Origin: Lachnospiraceae bacterium
GTDB lineage: Bacteria > Bacillota > Clostridia > Lachnospirales > Lachnospiraceae
DNA length: 40,145 nucleotides
Assembly (NCBI GenBank): GCA_030524525.1
Contig: JAUNGI010000005.1
Span: 73,047-113,191, forward strand
Direction of reading: 5' to 3'
Below the pieces are notes generated by a model, which saw only the letters and a program-made list of their open reading frames with translations, ran no database searches and had not been told where the DNA came from. Of this stretch, positions 1-7,379 are shown one piece after another (the first letter of the stretch is position 1; every line of letters begins with the position of its first letter). The translations under genes and the position numbers were made by a program.

Positions 1-66
1 GCAAGCGATAAACGCCAAGCACCGGAGACCAAAGGCGGGTCTCCATGCCTTGCGTTTATCCCTTGC
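1..66. other. Long imperfect inverted repeat at the window edge
   Basis: Bases 1-30 pair almost fully with 37-66. GCAAG (1-5) pairs with CTTGC (62-66), GATAAACGC (7-15) with GCGTTTATC (52-60), and GGAGACC (24-30) with GGTCTCC (38-44), leaving a short loop. There is no T-run after it, so a simple Rho-independent terminator is not convincing. It could be the 3' hairpin of an upstream gene, a processed RNA, or an intergenic repeat cut by the window edge. Confidence 0.55.
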
Positions 67-135
67 TTGCTTTGCCTTCGCGCACATTATACATGGAACG
101 GTTCCTTTTTGCAAGCGGATACACAGAGGGGGCAT

Positions 136-789
136 ATGGACGGATTTGAGGAAGGAAAAAAGAAAATCAGCGAGGCGGTCATTCGGCGGCTTCCGCGTTA
201 TTACCGGTTTTTATCGGAGCTGCAGGGGCGAAACGTGGAACGGATCAGCTCGAAGGAACTGAGCCGGAGCATGGGGATCACGGCTTCGCAGGTGCGGCAG
301 GACTTGAATCAGTTCGGCGGCTTCGGGCAGCAGGGCTACGGCTACAACGTGGATTACCTGCGCCGCGAGATCGGCAGGATCTTAGGACTGAATCAGACGT
401 ATACGATGATTATTATTGGTGCCGGCAATTTGGGACGAGCCATCTGCAACCATCAGAATTTTGACCGGCGGGGCTTTCATATTGCGGCGCTGTTCGACAT
501 CGACCCGAAGATGACCGGCAAGGAGATCAATCGGGTCCCCGTGTATTCCATGGATTTTCTCGAAACGTATCTGCGGGAAAACCGGGCGGACATTGCGGCG
601 CTGTGCATCCCCAGCAGTCGGGCGCAGGAGGTTGCCATGCTGCTTTGCGGCTGCGGCATTAAGGGACTGTGGAACTTCTCCTCGATCGAGCTGCGGGTCC
701 CGGAGCAGGTAAAGGTGGAAAACGTACGTCTGACCGAAAGCTTGATGACGCTTTCGTTCGCCATTAAGGAAGCGGGCGGACCGCAGTAA
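136..789 (+). CDS. rex: Redox-sensing transcriptional repressor Rex
   Basis: Rex is a cytoplasmic homodimeric repressor. It senses the NADH/NAD+ ratio and releases its operators when NADH rises, controlling fermentation and respiration genes. The 217-residue product fits the family length of about 210. An N-terminal winged helix (about residues 15-75, with SKELSRSMGITASQVRQDL and the Rex signature FGGFGQQGYGY) is followed by a Rossmann fold with the dinucleotide loop GAGNLGRAI near residue 95. The start at 136 is chosen because AGAGGGGG (125-132) sits just upstream and the protein then begins at the usual place. An upstream in-frame ATG at 67 has no Shine-Dalgarno and would add a non-homologous leader. 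No clear Rex operator palindrome was seen upstream. Confidence 0.96.
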   Translation: MDGFEEGKKKISEAVIRRLPRYYRFLSELQGRNVERISSKELSRSMGITASQVRQDLNQFGGFGQQGYGYNVDYLRREIGRILGLNQTYTMIIIGAGNLGRAICNHQNFDRRGFHIAALFDIDPKMTGKEINRVPVYSMDFLETYLRENRADIAALCIPSSRAQEVAMLLCGCGIKGLWNFSSIELRVPEQVKVENVRLTESLMTLSFAIKEAGGPQ

Positions 790-916
790 GAGCTGTGCTT
801 GGCAGCGTATTGTTCAAACGACTCTTTGTGTCGGAGCGTCACAGGGAGCCGGTGGCAGATGGGAAACCGTAGGCGCGGACTTCCCGCTGCGGAAACGCTC
901 CGGAATGAGGATTCGT

Positions 917-2452
917 ATGAAAAACAGAACTCCGCTTATGACCGCAAAGGAGATGAAGCGGTTCGAGGAAGCCGCCATCGGGGAACAGGAGATCCCCTCG
1001 CTTGTGCTGATGGAGCGCGCGGGGCTGGCGCTGCGGGAAGCGCTTCCGAAAAACGGACGCGTGGCGATCGTCTGCGGACGCGGCAATAACGGCGCCGACG
1101 GCGTTTGTCTGGCGCGGCTGTTGGGAGAAACCGGAAGGGGCTGCGCGGTTTTTTTCCCGGAAGAAGGAAGGGAAACGCCGGAGATGCTTCACCAGAAGAA
1201 GCGGCTCATGCAGTCGAATTTTCCCGAAATTCGGTGTTTTTTTGGACAACAGGGGACGCCGGCGGCGCTGGATGCATATGATGTGATCGTAGACGCTCTG
1301 TTCGGCATTGGTCTGAGCCGGCCGGTGGAGGGCGCCGCAAGGGACTATATCCTTGCGATGAACTCCTGCCGGGAGAGAGGGGCGTTTGTACTTGCGGTCG
1401 ATATCCCGTCGGGCGTGGACGGCGGCTCCGGCAAGGTGCTTGGAGATGCCGTGCGCGCCACGCGGACCGTAACCTTTTCCGTGGAGAAGACCGGGCTTGT
1501 GCTGTTTCCGGGGCGGGAGCTGTGCGGAGAGCTGGTAACCGCGCCGATCGGGCTTCCCGTACCCGAAAAAAGCCTGTGGTACTGCTTTGGGGGCGCGCCC
1601 GGCGCGCTTATGCCGAAGCGTCCGGCGGATTCCCACAAGGGAACGTACGGCACGGTGGCGGTGATGGCGGGATGCCGGGAGATGCCGGGAGCCGCCACGC
1701 TCTGCACAAGGGCGGCGTATCGGAGCGGCGCGGGCATCGTCCGGCTGCTTTCGGAGGCGGAGGCGGCGGAGACGGTGCGGCGGACGGTGCCGGAGGTCAT
1801 TGCGCAGACGCTGCCCGAAGAGCTTTCGGAGGAGGCGTTTCGGGAGTGGGCGGATGCGGAGCTTTCCAAGGCTGCCTCTCTTGCGGCGGGACCGGGGCTT
1901 GGAAGCGGAAGGCTTGCCGAGCGGTGTTTGGACGCCGCGCTGCGTTTCGAAAAGCCGAAGGTGCTGGATGCGGACGCGCTGAACGGACTTGCCGGGCGGC
2001 TGAACGCGCGTGCCGCCTCGCTGCCGGAGCGGCTTGCGCTTCTTAACGAATGGCTTTCGCCGAACACGGTGCTGACGCCGCACAAAAAGGAGCTGTCCCG
2101 TCTGCTGGGCGTGCCGGTGCCGGAGCTGGCGGAGCGCTGGACGGAGCTTCTGATGCTGCTGCACGAGAGCATCCGCTTTGTGATGGTCCTGAAGGACGCC
2201 TGTACGGCGGTCGTATCTTCCGAGGGAATTTACCTGAACCGAAGCGGCAATTCGGGTATGGCGACCGGAGGGAGCGGCGACGTGCTGACAGGGATTCTGG
2301 GGGCGCTGCTTGCCGTGCTGCCGCCGAAGGAGGCTGCGGACTGCGCCGCTTACCTGCACGGCTGTCTTGGCGACGCGGCGGCCGAGCGGGGCGGGAAGCA
2401 AAGCCTGATGGCGTCGGATCTGATCGCCATGCTGCCGGAGCTGCTCCCGTAG
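917..2452 (+). CDS. nnr: Bifunctional NAD(P)H-hydrate epimerase / ADP-dependent NAD(P)H-hydrate dehydratase
   Basis: This repair enzyme restores damaged NADHX and NADPHX. The N-terminal YjeF_N domain (about residues 1-205) epimerises the hydrates. The C-terminal ribokinase-like domain (about 225-505) dehydrates the S form using ADP. Visible signatures are GRGNNGADG in the epimerase nucleotide loop, [42 protein letters not shown] and the kinase-like [12 protein letters not shown]. The usual epimerase loop is GNNGGDG; here one Gly is Ala. The start at 917 is favoured because TGAGG (906-910) lies 6 nt upstream; an in-frame ATG at 905 is possible. It follows rex by about 130 bp and precedes the endoA gene by 65 bp. 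Confidence 0.95.
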   Translation: MKNRTPLMTAKEMKRFEEAAIGEQEIPSLVLMERAGLALREALPKNGRVAIVCGRGNNGADGVCLARLLGETGRGCAVFFPEEGRETPEMLHQKKRLMQSNFPEIRCFFGQQGTPAALDAYDVIVDALFGIGLSRPVEGAARDYILAMNSCRERGAFVLAVDIPSGVDGGSGKVLGDAVRATRTVTFSVEKTGLVLFPGRELCGELVTAPIGLPVPEKSLWYCFGGAPGALMPKRPADSHKGTYGTVAVMAGCREMPGAATLCTRAAYRSGAGIVRLLSEAEAAETVRRTVPEVIAQTLPEELSEEAFREWADAELSKAASLAAGPGLGSGRLAERCLDAALRFEKPKVLDADALNGLAGRLNARAASLPERLALLNEWLSPNTVLTPHKKELSRLLGVPVPELAERWTELLMLLHESIRFVMVLKDACTAVVSSEGIYLNRSGNSGMATGGSGDVLTGILGALLAVLPPKEAADCAAYLHGCLGDAAAERGGKQSLMASDLIAMLPELLP

Positions 2453-2517
2453 GAAAAGAAAGTATACTCACGCAAAATCAGGAAATACTACTAAAAAATG
2501 TATGGAGTGTGAGTGTT

Positions 2518-2865
2518 GTGACAGTAGTACGGGGAGATATTTATTATGCGGATCTGCATCCGGTAGTCGGTTCCGAGCAGGGAGGCGTTCGGCCGGTTCT
2601 GATCATTCAGAACGATACGGGCAATAAGCACAGCCCCACGGTGATCTGCTCGGCGATCACGTCGCGGACGAATAAGGCGAAGCTTCCGACGCATGTGGAG
2701 CTGTCGTCAAAACGCTATCATCTGCTGAAGGATTCCGTGATCCTTTTGGAGCAGATACGAACCATTGATAAATCTCGTCTTCGGGAAAAGGTATGCCACC
2801 TCGATACCGAGATTATGATACAGATCAATAAGGCGCTTTTGATCAGTCTTGGGATTGATACATAA
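2518..2865 (+). CDS. ndoA: EndoA/MazF-family mRNA interferase (PemK-like toxin)
   Basis: Ribosome-independent RNase of the MazF/PemK family, 115 residues, closely resembling the Bacillus EndoA type. [10 protein letters not shown], the core [34 protein letters not shown] and [16 protein letters not shown] are all family hallmarks. I place the start at GTG 2518, ten bases after GGAG (2504-2507), which gives the expected N-terminus; GTG 2509 is an alternative. In Bacilli an antitoxin gene precedes it, and in related Clostridia alr often does. Here the 65-bp gap after nnr cannot encode an antitoxin. The CBS-domain gene follows after 30 bp, probably in the same operon. Confidence 0.92.
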   Translation: MTVVRGDIYYADLHPVVGSEQGGVRPVLIIQNDTGNKHSPTVICSAITSRTNKAKLPTHVELSSKRYHLLKDSVILLEQIRTIDKSRLREKVCHLDTEIMIQINKALLISLGIDT

Positions 2866-2895
2866 GCGGAAAAGGAAAGGAAGGAAACAAATTCT

Positions 2896-3732
2896 ATGGA
2901 AGAACAAGCGGGCTCCAGTCTGGGAGGCAGACTGCGCCGGAGGCTGTTGAAAAAACGAGAGGAGGAGAAAAAGGACGAGGAGATCCTGTCCATCGTTAAG
3001 GACTATCAGGAACAGGGGGCGCTTCTGGAAGAAGAAGCGGAGATGATCTCCAATATTATGGAGTTTTCGGATACACAGACCGGCGACATTATGACGAACC
3101 GTACCCGGATCGACGCCATCTCCTGCGAGGAAACTTTGGAAAACGCCCTGCTACATATGCTGCACGGAAATTTCTCGCGTTACCCGCTTTACCGGGAAAC
3201 GCTGGACGATATCGTGGGGATGCTGTACCTGAAGGACGTTATGGTCGAGTATATGGAGGGCGAAAGAAACTGTCCTCTTGAGCGAATTGCGCGGGAGCCG
3301 ATGCGGGTCCCGGAGACGCTGCCGATCGACACGCTGTTTGCGGACATGCAGGCAAAAAAAATGCAGCTTGCCGTTGTCATTGACGAATATGGACAGACCG
3401 CAGGCATCGTTTCGATGGAAGATGTTCTGGAGGAGATCGTCGGGGACATTATGGATGAGTACGATCAGGAGGAGAAGGAAGCCGAAAATACCGGAAAGGA
3501 GCTGATCGTTTCCGGCAGGATCCCCTTGGAGGAGCTGCACGAGCTGATTTCCGTTGCCTACGAAGAGGAGGACGAGGAGAATTTCGATACGCTCAACGGT
3601 CTGCTGATCGCGAAGCTCGGTCATATTCCGGAGGACGGCGAACAGGCCGTGATCGAATATCAGGGATATCGTTTTGTGATCCTGAATTGCGAAAACCGTA
3701 TGATCGACCGTGTTCGGATCGAAAAAATATAA
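2896..3732 (+). CDS. CBS-domain/CorC_HlyC protein (hemolysin-like family, cytosolic form)
   Basis: The protein has 278 residues. A basic, charged N-terminus (to about residue 40) is followed by a paired CBS (Bateman) module (about 60-185, with SDTQTGDIMTNRTRIDAI, YRETLDDIVGMLYLKDVM, AVVIDEYGQTAGIVSMEDVLEEIVGDIMDEYD). A CorC_HlyC transporter-associated domain (about 195-278, ending in FVILNCENRMIDRVRIEKI) completes it. It has no DUF21 membrane domain, so it matches the short CorC/YbeX-like form rather than the full YhdP/CNNM type. Adenine nucleotides usually bind such CBS pairs, and roles in Mg2+/Co2+ handling or ribosome maturation are reported for the family. The exact role here is not deducible. 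A strong Shine-Dalgarno (AAGGAAGGAAA) precedes the ATG. Confidence 0.88.
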   Translation: MEEQAGSSLGGRLRRRLLKKREEEKKDEEILSIVKDYQEQGALLEEEAEMISNIMEFSDTQTGDIMTNRTRIDAISCEETLENALLHMLHGNFSRYPLYRETLDDIVGMLYLKDVMVEYMEGERNCPLERIAREPMRVPETLPIDTLFADMQAKKMQLAVVIDEYGQTAGIVSMEDVLEEIVGDIMDEYDQEEKEAENTGKELIVSGRIPLEELHELISVAYEEEDEENFDTLNGLLIAKLGHIPEDGEQAVIEYQGYRFVILNCENRMIDRVRIEKI

Positions 3733-3738
3733 AGAAAA

Positions 3739-3769
3739 AACGCAAGCAGGGGGATGCTTGCGTTCTTTC
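3739..3769 (+). terminator. Rho-independent terminator after the CBS-protein gene
   Basis: AACGCAAGCA (3739-3748), loop GGGGGA, then TGCTTGCGTT (3755-3764) followed by CTTT. The A-rich 5' side (AAAGAA) extends the pairing. It closes the nnr-endoA-CBS transcript. Confidence 0.8.
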
Positions 3770-3924
3770 CGGTATTGCTACCGTACATCATTACACTTGC
3801 GTGTATTATTGGGTGGGAGTAGAAAGTATTAACTTAACTTTCAATACGGAGTATACCGGGAAATTGTGATGAAATTGTGTTTGATTCTGGAAGAAAAAAT
3901 AAAGAGAGTATAAACGGGGTGTAT

Positions 3925-4404
3925 ATGAACATTACGGTTTTGTGCGTCGGAAAGGTCAAGGAGTCTTATTTCTGCGACGCTATTCGGGAGTACGGGAAAC
4001 GGCTGTCGCGGTACTGCAAGCTGGAAATTGTCGAGGTGCCGGACGAAAAAACGCCGGACGGCGCTTCCGAGGCGGAGGAAAACAAGATCCGTGAGACCGA
4101 AGGAAAGCGGCTGCTGAAGCATATGAAGCCGGATGCTTATCGGATCGTTCTTGCGATCGACGGAGCGATGCAGGATTCGGTCGCCTTTTCCCGGACGATG
4201 GAAAGGATCGGGGTTCGGGGCTACGGGCAGATCCAGTTTGTGATCGGCGGCTCTCTTGGTCTGTCTCCGGAGGTGCTTTCGCAGGCGGACGAAAGGCTGA
4301 GCTTTTCCAAGATGACGTTTCCGCATCAGCTGATGCGCGTGATCCTGCTGGAACAGATTTACCGGGCGTTTCGAATTTCGGCAAACGAACCGTACCACAA
4401 GTAA
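3925..4404 (+). CDS. rlmH: 23S rRNA (pseudouridine1915-N3)-methyltransferase RlmH
   Basis: SPOUT-family methyltransferase that methylates N3 of pseudouridine 1915 in helix 69 of 23S rRNA on the assembled 70S ribosome, using S-adenosylmethionine. At 159 residues it is exactly the family size. The signature elements are MNITVLCVGKVKE, IVEVPDEK, VLAIDGAM, the knot segment QFVIGGSLGLSPEVL and the C-terminal MTFPHQLMRVILLEQIYRAFRI..EPYHK. The start at 3925 has ACGGGGTG upstream; an in-frame ATG at 3877 would add 16 non-family residues. About 190 bp separates it from the previous gene, so it probably has its own promoter. Confidence 0.97.
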   Translation: MNITVLCVGKVKESYFCDAIREYGKRLSRYCKLEIVEVPDEKTPDGASEAEENKIRETEGKRLLKHMKPDAYRIVLAIDGAMQDSVAFSRTMERIGVRGYGQIQFVIGGSLGLSPEVLSQADERLSFSKMTFPHQLMRVILLEQIYRAFRISANEPYHK

Positions 4405-4504
4405 TTTTTTGGTTTTTGCAAAGCAGATACGTTCCGAGGCGGAAAGAGAGAGTCTGAAAAAAAGCGCCGATTTTTATATGAAAAAAAGCGAGGAAAGCAT
4501 ACCT

Positions 4505-5044
4505 ATGAAACTGATCCGAAAAATTTTGCCCGTCGTGCTGATGATTTGGCCGTATTTGTTCGTTGCGTATTTTTTGCTGGCAGGAGGCGAAAGCAAGGCG
4601 CTGCCCCCCGCCGTGGAACGAAACTTCGTTCCCGTGTACTGTCTTCTGACCGCTGTTGTCTATGGGCTGAATATATGGAACGCGCTTACTTGGCCGCAGG
4701 AGGACGCGGGGAAGGCGCTGACGTTTTATGACATGACGGTGAAGCTGGTACATATTCCGTTTTATATTTTCGTTTTTTTGTGCGGCGTCGCTCTTTTGTT
4801 TTCGATGGTCGTCCCTGCGCTTTTGTTCATTTCGCCGTTTTTGATTCTGTGTCTGGTCGTTGTGGATTTCTTTCTGATGCTGACCTCGTCCATGTACGGC
4901 ATCAGCGCGGCGCTCCGAATGTCGCAGAAGAATATCCTGTCAAAAAATGCGGCGACGCTGTTCATTGTGCTGCATCTGCTTTTTGTGGCGGATGTTTTCG
5001 GCGCGGTCGGGCTGTTTGCAAAAAGGAAAGGAGAGCGGTCGTGA
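4505..5044 (+). CDS. Multi-pass membrane protein of unknown function
   Basis: 179-residue protein with about four predicted membrane segments: ILPVVLMIWPYLFVAYFLLA, FVPVYCLLTAVVYGLNIW, FYIFVFLCGVALLFSMVVPALLF with ISPFLILCLVVVDFFLML, and AATLFIVLHLLFVADVFGAVGLF. No catalytic motif is recognised. The start at 4505 is preferred because GAGGAAAG (4490-4497) lies 7 nt upstream. Longer in-frame starts at 4409 and 4478 exist, but the first lies 4 nt after rlmH with no ribosome site. Its stop overlaps the GTG start of hisA, so the two are probably translationally coupled. Confidence 0.75.
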   Translation: MKLIRKILPVVLMIWPYLFVAYFLLAGGESKALPPAVERNFVPVYCLLTAVVYGLNIWNALTWPQEDAGKALTFYDMTVKLVHIPFYIFVFLCGVALLFSMVVPALLFISPFLILCLVVVDFFLMLTSSMYGISAALRMSQKNILSKNAATLFIVLHLLFVADVFGAVGLFAKRKGERS

Positions 5045-5829
5045 AATTTCGCCCCTGTATCGACATCCATAACGGAAAGGTAAAGCAGATCGTCGGCGGC
5101 AGCCTGACGGATCGGCAGGACTATGCGAAGGAAAACTATATTTCGGAGGAGTCCGCGGCGGATTTCGCCAGACGCTACCAAGAGGACGGTCTGTCCGGCG
5201 GGCATGTGATTTTATTGAACGGCGCGGACAGCCCCTATTATCCGGAAACCAAGCGGCAGGCGCTTTCGGCGCTTTCGGCGGCGCCCGGCACTTTACAGGT
5301 CGGCGGCGGCATAAACGACGAAAACGCCGGGGAATTTTTGAATGCCGGAGCTTCCCATGTGATTGTGACCTCGTTTGTGTTTCGGGACGGGAAGCTTTAC
5401 CGCGACAATTTGCGGCGGCTCAAGGAGCGGATCGGCAGAGAACGGCTCGTGCTGGATCTGAGCTGCCGGAAACGGGAAGACGATTATTTCATCGTGACGG
5501 ATCGCTGGCAGCGCTTTACCGAGGAAAAGGTGACGCCGGGGCTGATTTATGCGCTGGCGGATTCGTGCGACGAATTTCTGATCCACGCGGTGGACGTGGA
5601 GGGAAAGCAAAACGGCGTGGAGCGGGAGCTTCTGCAAATGCTGGGAACGGTTTCGGGAGTTCGGATGACCTATGCGGGCGGCATCCGCAGCGAGGAGGAT
5701 ATCCGTCTGTTGGCGGAGCTGGGGAAAGGACGCGTTGATTTTACGGTCGGAAGCGCTCTGGATCTGTTCGGGGGAACGCTTTCCTATGAACGGCTGGCGG
5801 CGCGGTACGGAACCGGGCGCGGCGTATAG
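5041..5829 (+). CDS. hisA: Phosphoribosylformimino-AICAR ribotide isomerase, eukaryotic-type HisA
   Basis: A (beta/alpha)8-barrel isomerase that converts ProFAR to PRFAR in histidine biosynthesis. The 262-residue sequence follows the plant/fungal-type HisA rather than the usual bacterial one: FRPCIDIHNGKVKQIVGGSL at the N-terminus, GGHVILLNGAD, LQVGGGINDENA, SHVIVTSFVFRDGKL, FLIHAVDVEGKQNGV and MTYAGGIRSEEDI. The aspartate of the first strand (CIDIH) and that of HAVDVEG are the expected catalytic pair. The start is GTG 5041 with AAAGGAGAG just upstream and a 4-nt overlap with the preceding stop. No other his genes are present nearby. Confidence 0.93.
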   Translation: MKFRPCIDIHNGKVKQIVGGSLTDRQDYAKENYISEESAADFARRYQEDGLSGGHVILLNGADSPYYPETKRQALSALSAAPGTLQVGGGINDENAGEFLNAGASHVIVTSFVFRDGKLYRDNLRRLKERIGRERLVLDLSCRKREDDYFIVTDRWQRFTEEKVTPGLIYALADSCDEFLIHAVDVEGKQNGVERELLQMLGTVSGVRMTYAGGIRSEEDIRLLAELGKGRVDFTVGSALDLFGGTLSYERLAARYGTGRGV

Positions 5830-5922
5830 ACGCATCGCTCGCCGCGTTTTGACGGCAGCATTTGCCGGTAGAAGGTCCGGCTGCGCGCACCGGAGGCAGA
5901 CTCTGCCGGAAGGCGGTGAGAT

Positions 5923-6765
5923 TCAGCGCATCGGCCGCACGGTTCTCCGGTCGGAATATTTTTCGAGCAGGTCGTCGATCTCCTCGTTCACGCTGTAGAG
6001 CGGGGCGAAGGAGATCGGATATTTCTTGCCCTTGGATTCCAGAAAGCGGTAGGCGATCGTAAAGGTCGTTTCGTTAAAACGGGTCAGATATTTGCGATTG
6101 ATGCGTTCCACGGCTTCTTCCACGGTCTGTTCCGGCGAGCGGCAGATATCGGAGAAGACGCGGTCGAAGGAATCGAACACGATCTGTTCCTGAACCTGAA
6201 AATCCGAGGAGATGCTCTGCATCTGGAAGGCGCTCAGATACGCCTTGAGCCAAGACGTGCCGTTGGCGTACCAAGCGGAAATCGTTTCGTAATCCTCGGT
6301 CATATCCCGAATCTCCTCCGCCCAGTCTGCGGACAGATAGGAGCCTTCCACGATCCGGTCGATCTCGTCCTCGGTCAGATTCAGTCCATGGGTTTCGTTG
6401 AAATCCGCAACGATCTTTCTCCGCTTTTTGGAAGCGGACGGAATCCCCGGATACGAGGCCGCTCCGCCGGTTTGTGAGGTGCTTCTCTTGGAAGAAGTCC
6501 GTTTGCCGGCAGGAGAGGCGTTCCGGGCGGCGGTATCGGTCTTTTTACGGGAATCCGATTTCTTCGGTTTTTTTTCTTCGGAGCTGCGGGAGAACAGCAG
6601 CCCGATAAGGATCAGAACAAACAGAGGACTCAGCCCGATAAAACCGCTGAGCAGAAGACCGACAAAGAGAAACGGTAAAATCGGACCCCAGCCCTGTTTC
6701 GGGTCAAAACCGGCGATCTTTTTGATGATGGCAATGCAGATGCAAAAGCAGACGAATTGAAACAT
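5923..6765 (-). CDS. Membrane-anchored protein of unknown function
   Basis: 280-residue protein. Residues 1-60 form two to three hydrophobic segments (FQFVCFCICIAIIKKIAGF; WGPILPFLFVGLLLSGFIGL; SPLFVLILIGLLFS). Next comes a Lys/Ser/Thr-rich linker (about 62-115) and a soluble alpha-helical C-terminal domain of about 150 residues (VADFNETHGLNLTEDEIDRIVEG, YETISAWYANGTSWLKAYL). I do not recognise the family. It is transcribed away from serS, has a strong ribosome site (AAAGGGGGAG) and a good promoter (6789-6817). About 90 bp without an obvious terminator separates it from the convergent hisA. Confidence 0.72.
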   Translation of the reverse strand: MFQFVCFCICIAIIKKIAGFDPKQGWGPILPFLFVGLLLSGFIGLSPLFVLILIGLLFSRSSEEKKPKKSDSRKKTDTAARNASPAGKRTSSKRSTSQTGGAASYPGIPSASKKRRKIVADFNETHGLNLTEDEIDRIVEGSYLSADWAEEIRDMTEDYETISAWYANGTSWLKAYLSAFQMQSISSDFQVQEQIVFDSFDRVFSDICRSPEQTVEEAVERINRKYLTRFNETTFTIAYRFLESKGKKYPISFAPLYSVNEEIDDLLEKYSDRRTVRPMR

Positions 6766-6788
6766 GAATAGCTCCCCCTTTGTTTGAC

Positions 6789-6817
6789 AGTATACAACAG
6801 ACGATACGGGGTTTCAA
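6789..6817 (-). promoter_or_regulatory. Promoter of the leftward membrane-protein gene
   Basis: On the minus strand, TTGAAA (complement of 6812-6817), a 17-nt spacer and TATACT (complement of 6789-6794) form a near-consensus sigma-A promoter about 24 nt upstream of the start codon at 6765. Confidence 0.7.
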
Positions 6818-6849
6818 ATGAATTTTAGATGAATTTCCGGAATCCGGGG

Positions 6850-6878
6850 TTGTAATTTACCGGGAAGCTATGTATAAT
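6850..6878 (+). promoter_or_regulatory. Promoter of the serS T-box transcript
   Basis: TTGTAA (6850-6855), a 17-nt spacer and a perfect TATAAT (6873-6878) point to transcription starting near 6885, immediately ahead of the T-box leader. Confidence 0.8.
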
Positions 6879-6884
6879 AGTAGC

Positions 6885-7098
6885 GTATCTGTGAGGATCG
6901 AAGCTACGGTTCTTTTTCCTTATTTCAGAGACCCGGCGGGCGGTGCGAGCCGGGAAAGGCGGAACCCTTCCACTTCGGGAGCAGCCGGTGAAAGCCGGAG
7001 GAGTACCCTTTATCGTACGCAATGAGAGGCCGGAAGGCAAGTTGGGTGGCAACGCGGAGTTCATTCGTCCCATGGAAAGGGATGCGTGGGCTTTTTTT
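6885..7098 (+). promoter_or_regulatory. T-box riboswitch leader controlling serS
   Basis: A T-box RNA senses uncharged tRNA and chooses between antiterminator and terminator. The conserved T-box core TGGGTGGCAACGCG is at 7043-7056. A stem I apical element (CAGAGA then CCCGGC...GGTGCGA...GCCGGG) is at about 6926-6951. The terminator uses CGTCCC (7066-7071) and GGGATG (7079-7084), followed by a T-run (7092-7098). A candidate specifier is TCC (serine) at 6969-6971 followed by A, placed by position only. Position upstream of serS supports a tRNA-Ser-responsive switch. Confidence 0.88.
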
Positions 7099-7130
7099 GT
7101 TTTATAGGAAACTCTTTTCTTAATAATAAA

Positions 7131-7167
7131 AACGCTCCGCCGAGGATCGCACTGCGGCGGAAAGGAA
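7131..7167 (+). repeat. GC-rich intergenic repeat, copy 1
   Basis: Begins AACGCTCCGCCGAGGATCGC and continues ACTGCGGCGGAAAGGAA. It is nearly identical to the copy at 7262-7297 and contains self-complementary CCGCCG/CGGCGG. It lies between the T-box terminator and serS. Flanking sequence is also loosely repeated, giving units of about 110-130 bp. Confidence 0.75.
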
Positions 7168-7229
7168 GCTGCTGCCGACGCAGCCTGCCGCGGGCTAAGA
7201 ATTTCACAAAGCAAGGAACTTGATTCTTA

Positions 7230-7256
7230 TTTCATAGGAAAGAGCATCCTATGAAA
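7230..7256. repeat. Perfect 10-bp inverted repeat between the GC-rich repeats
   Basis: TTTCATAGGA (7230-7239) and TCCTATGAAA (7247-7256) form a perfect 10-bp stem around the 7-nt loop AAGAGCA. Related TATAGGAAA sequences occur at about 7103 and 11,080, each beside a terminator. Confidence 0.7.
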
Positions 7257-7261
7257 CAAAA

Positions 7262-7297
7262 AACGCTCCGCGGGGATCGCACTGCGGCGGAGAGGAA
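7262..7297 (+). repeat. GC-rich intergenic repeat, copy 2
   Basis: Second copy of the 7131-7167 element, beginning AACGCTCCGCGGGGATCGCA and differing by a few substitutions and one missing base. A hairpin-forming segment follows it (GTCGCTGGGGCGAC, then GAATCTCGCAAGCGAGATTC) before the serS ribosome site. Confidence 0.75.
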
Positions 7298-7379
7298 TTG
7301 TGTCGCTGGGGCGACCCGCCGCAGGCGGAGAATCTCGCAAGCGAGATTCTATGTTCTAATAATGGAAAGGAAAAATGAT

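Noticed and set aside
839-2401. 520-codon open frame on the minus strand opposite nnr
   Set aside because: Arg/Pro/His-rich translation with no domain, opposite a clear enzyme gene in GC-rich DNA; a shadow of codon bias.
2050-2517. Upstream extension of the EndoA reading frame through nnr
   Set aside because: The frame happens to be open, but homology and the GGAG site place the start at GTG 2518.
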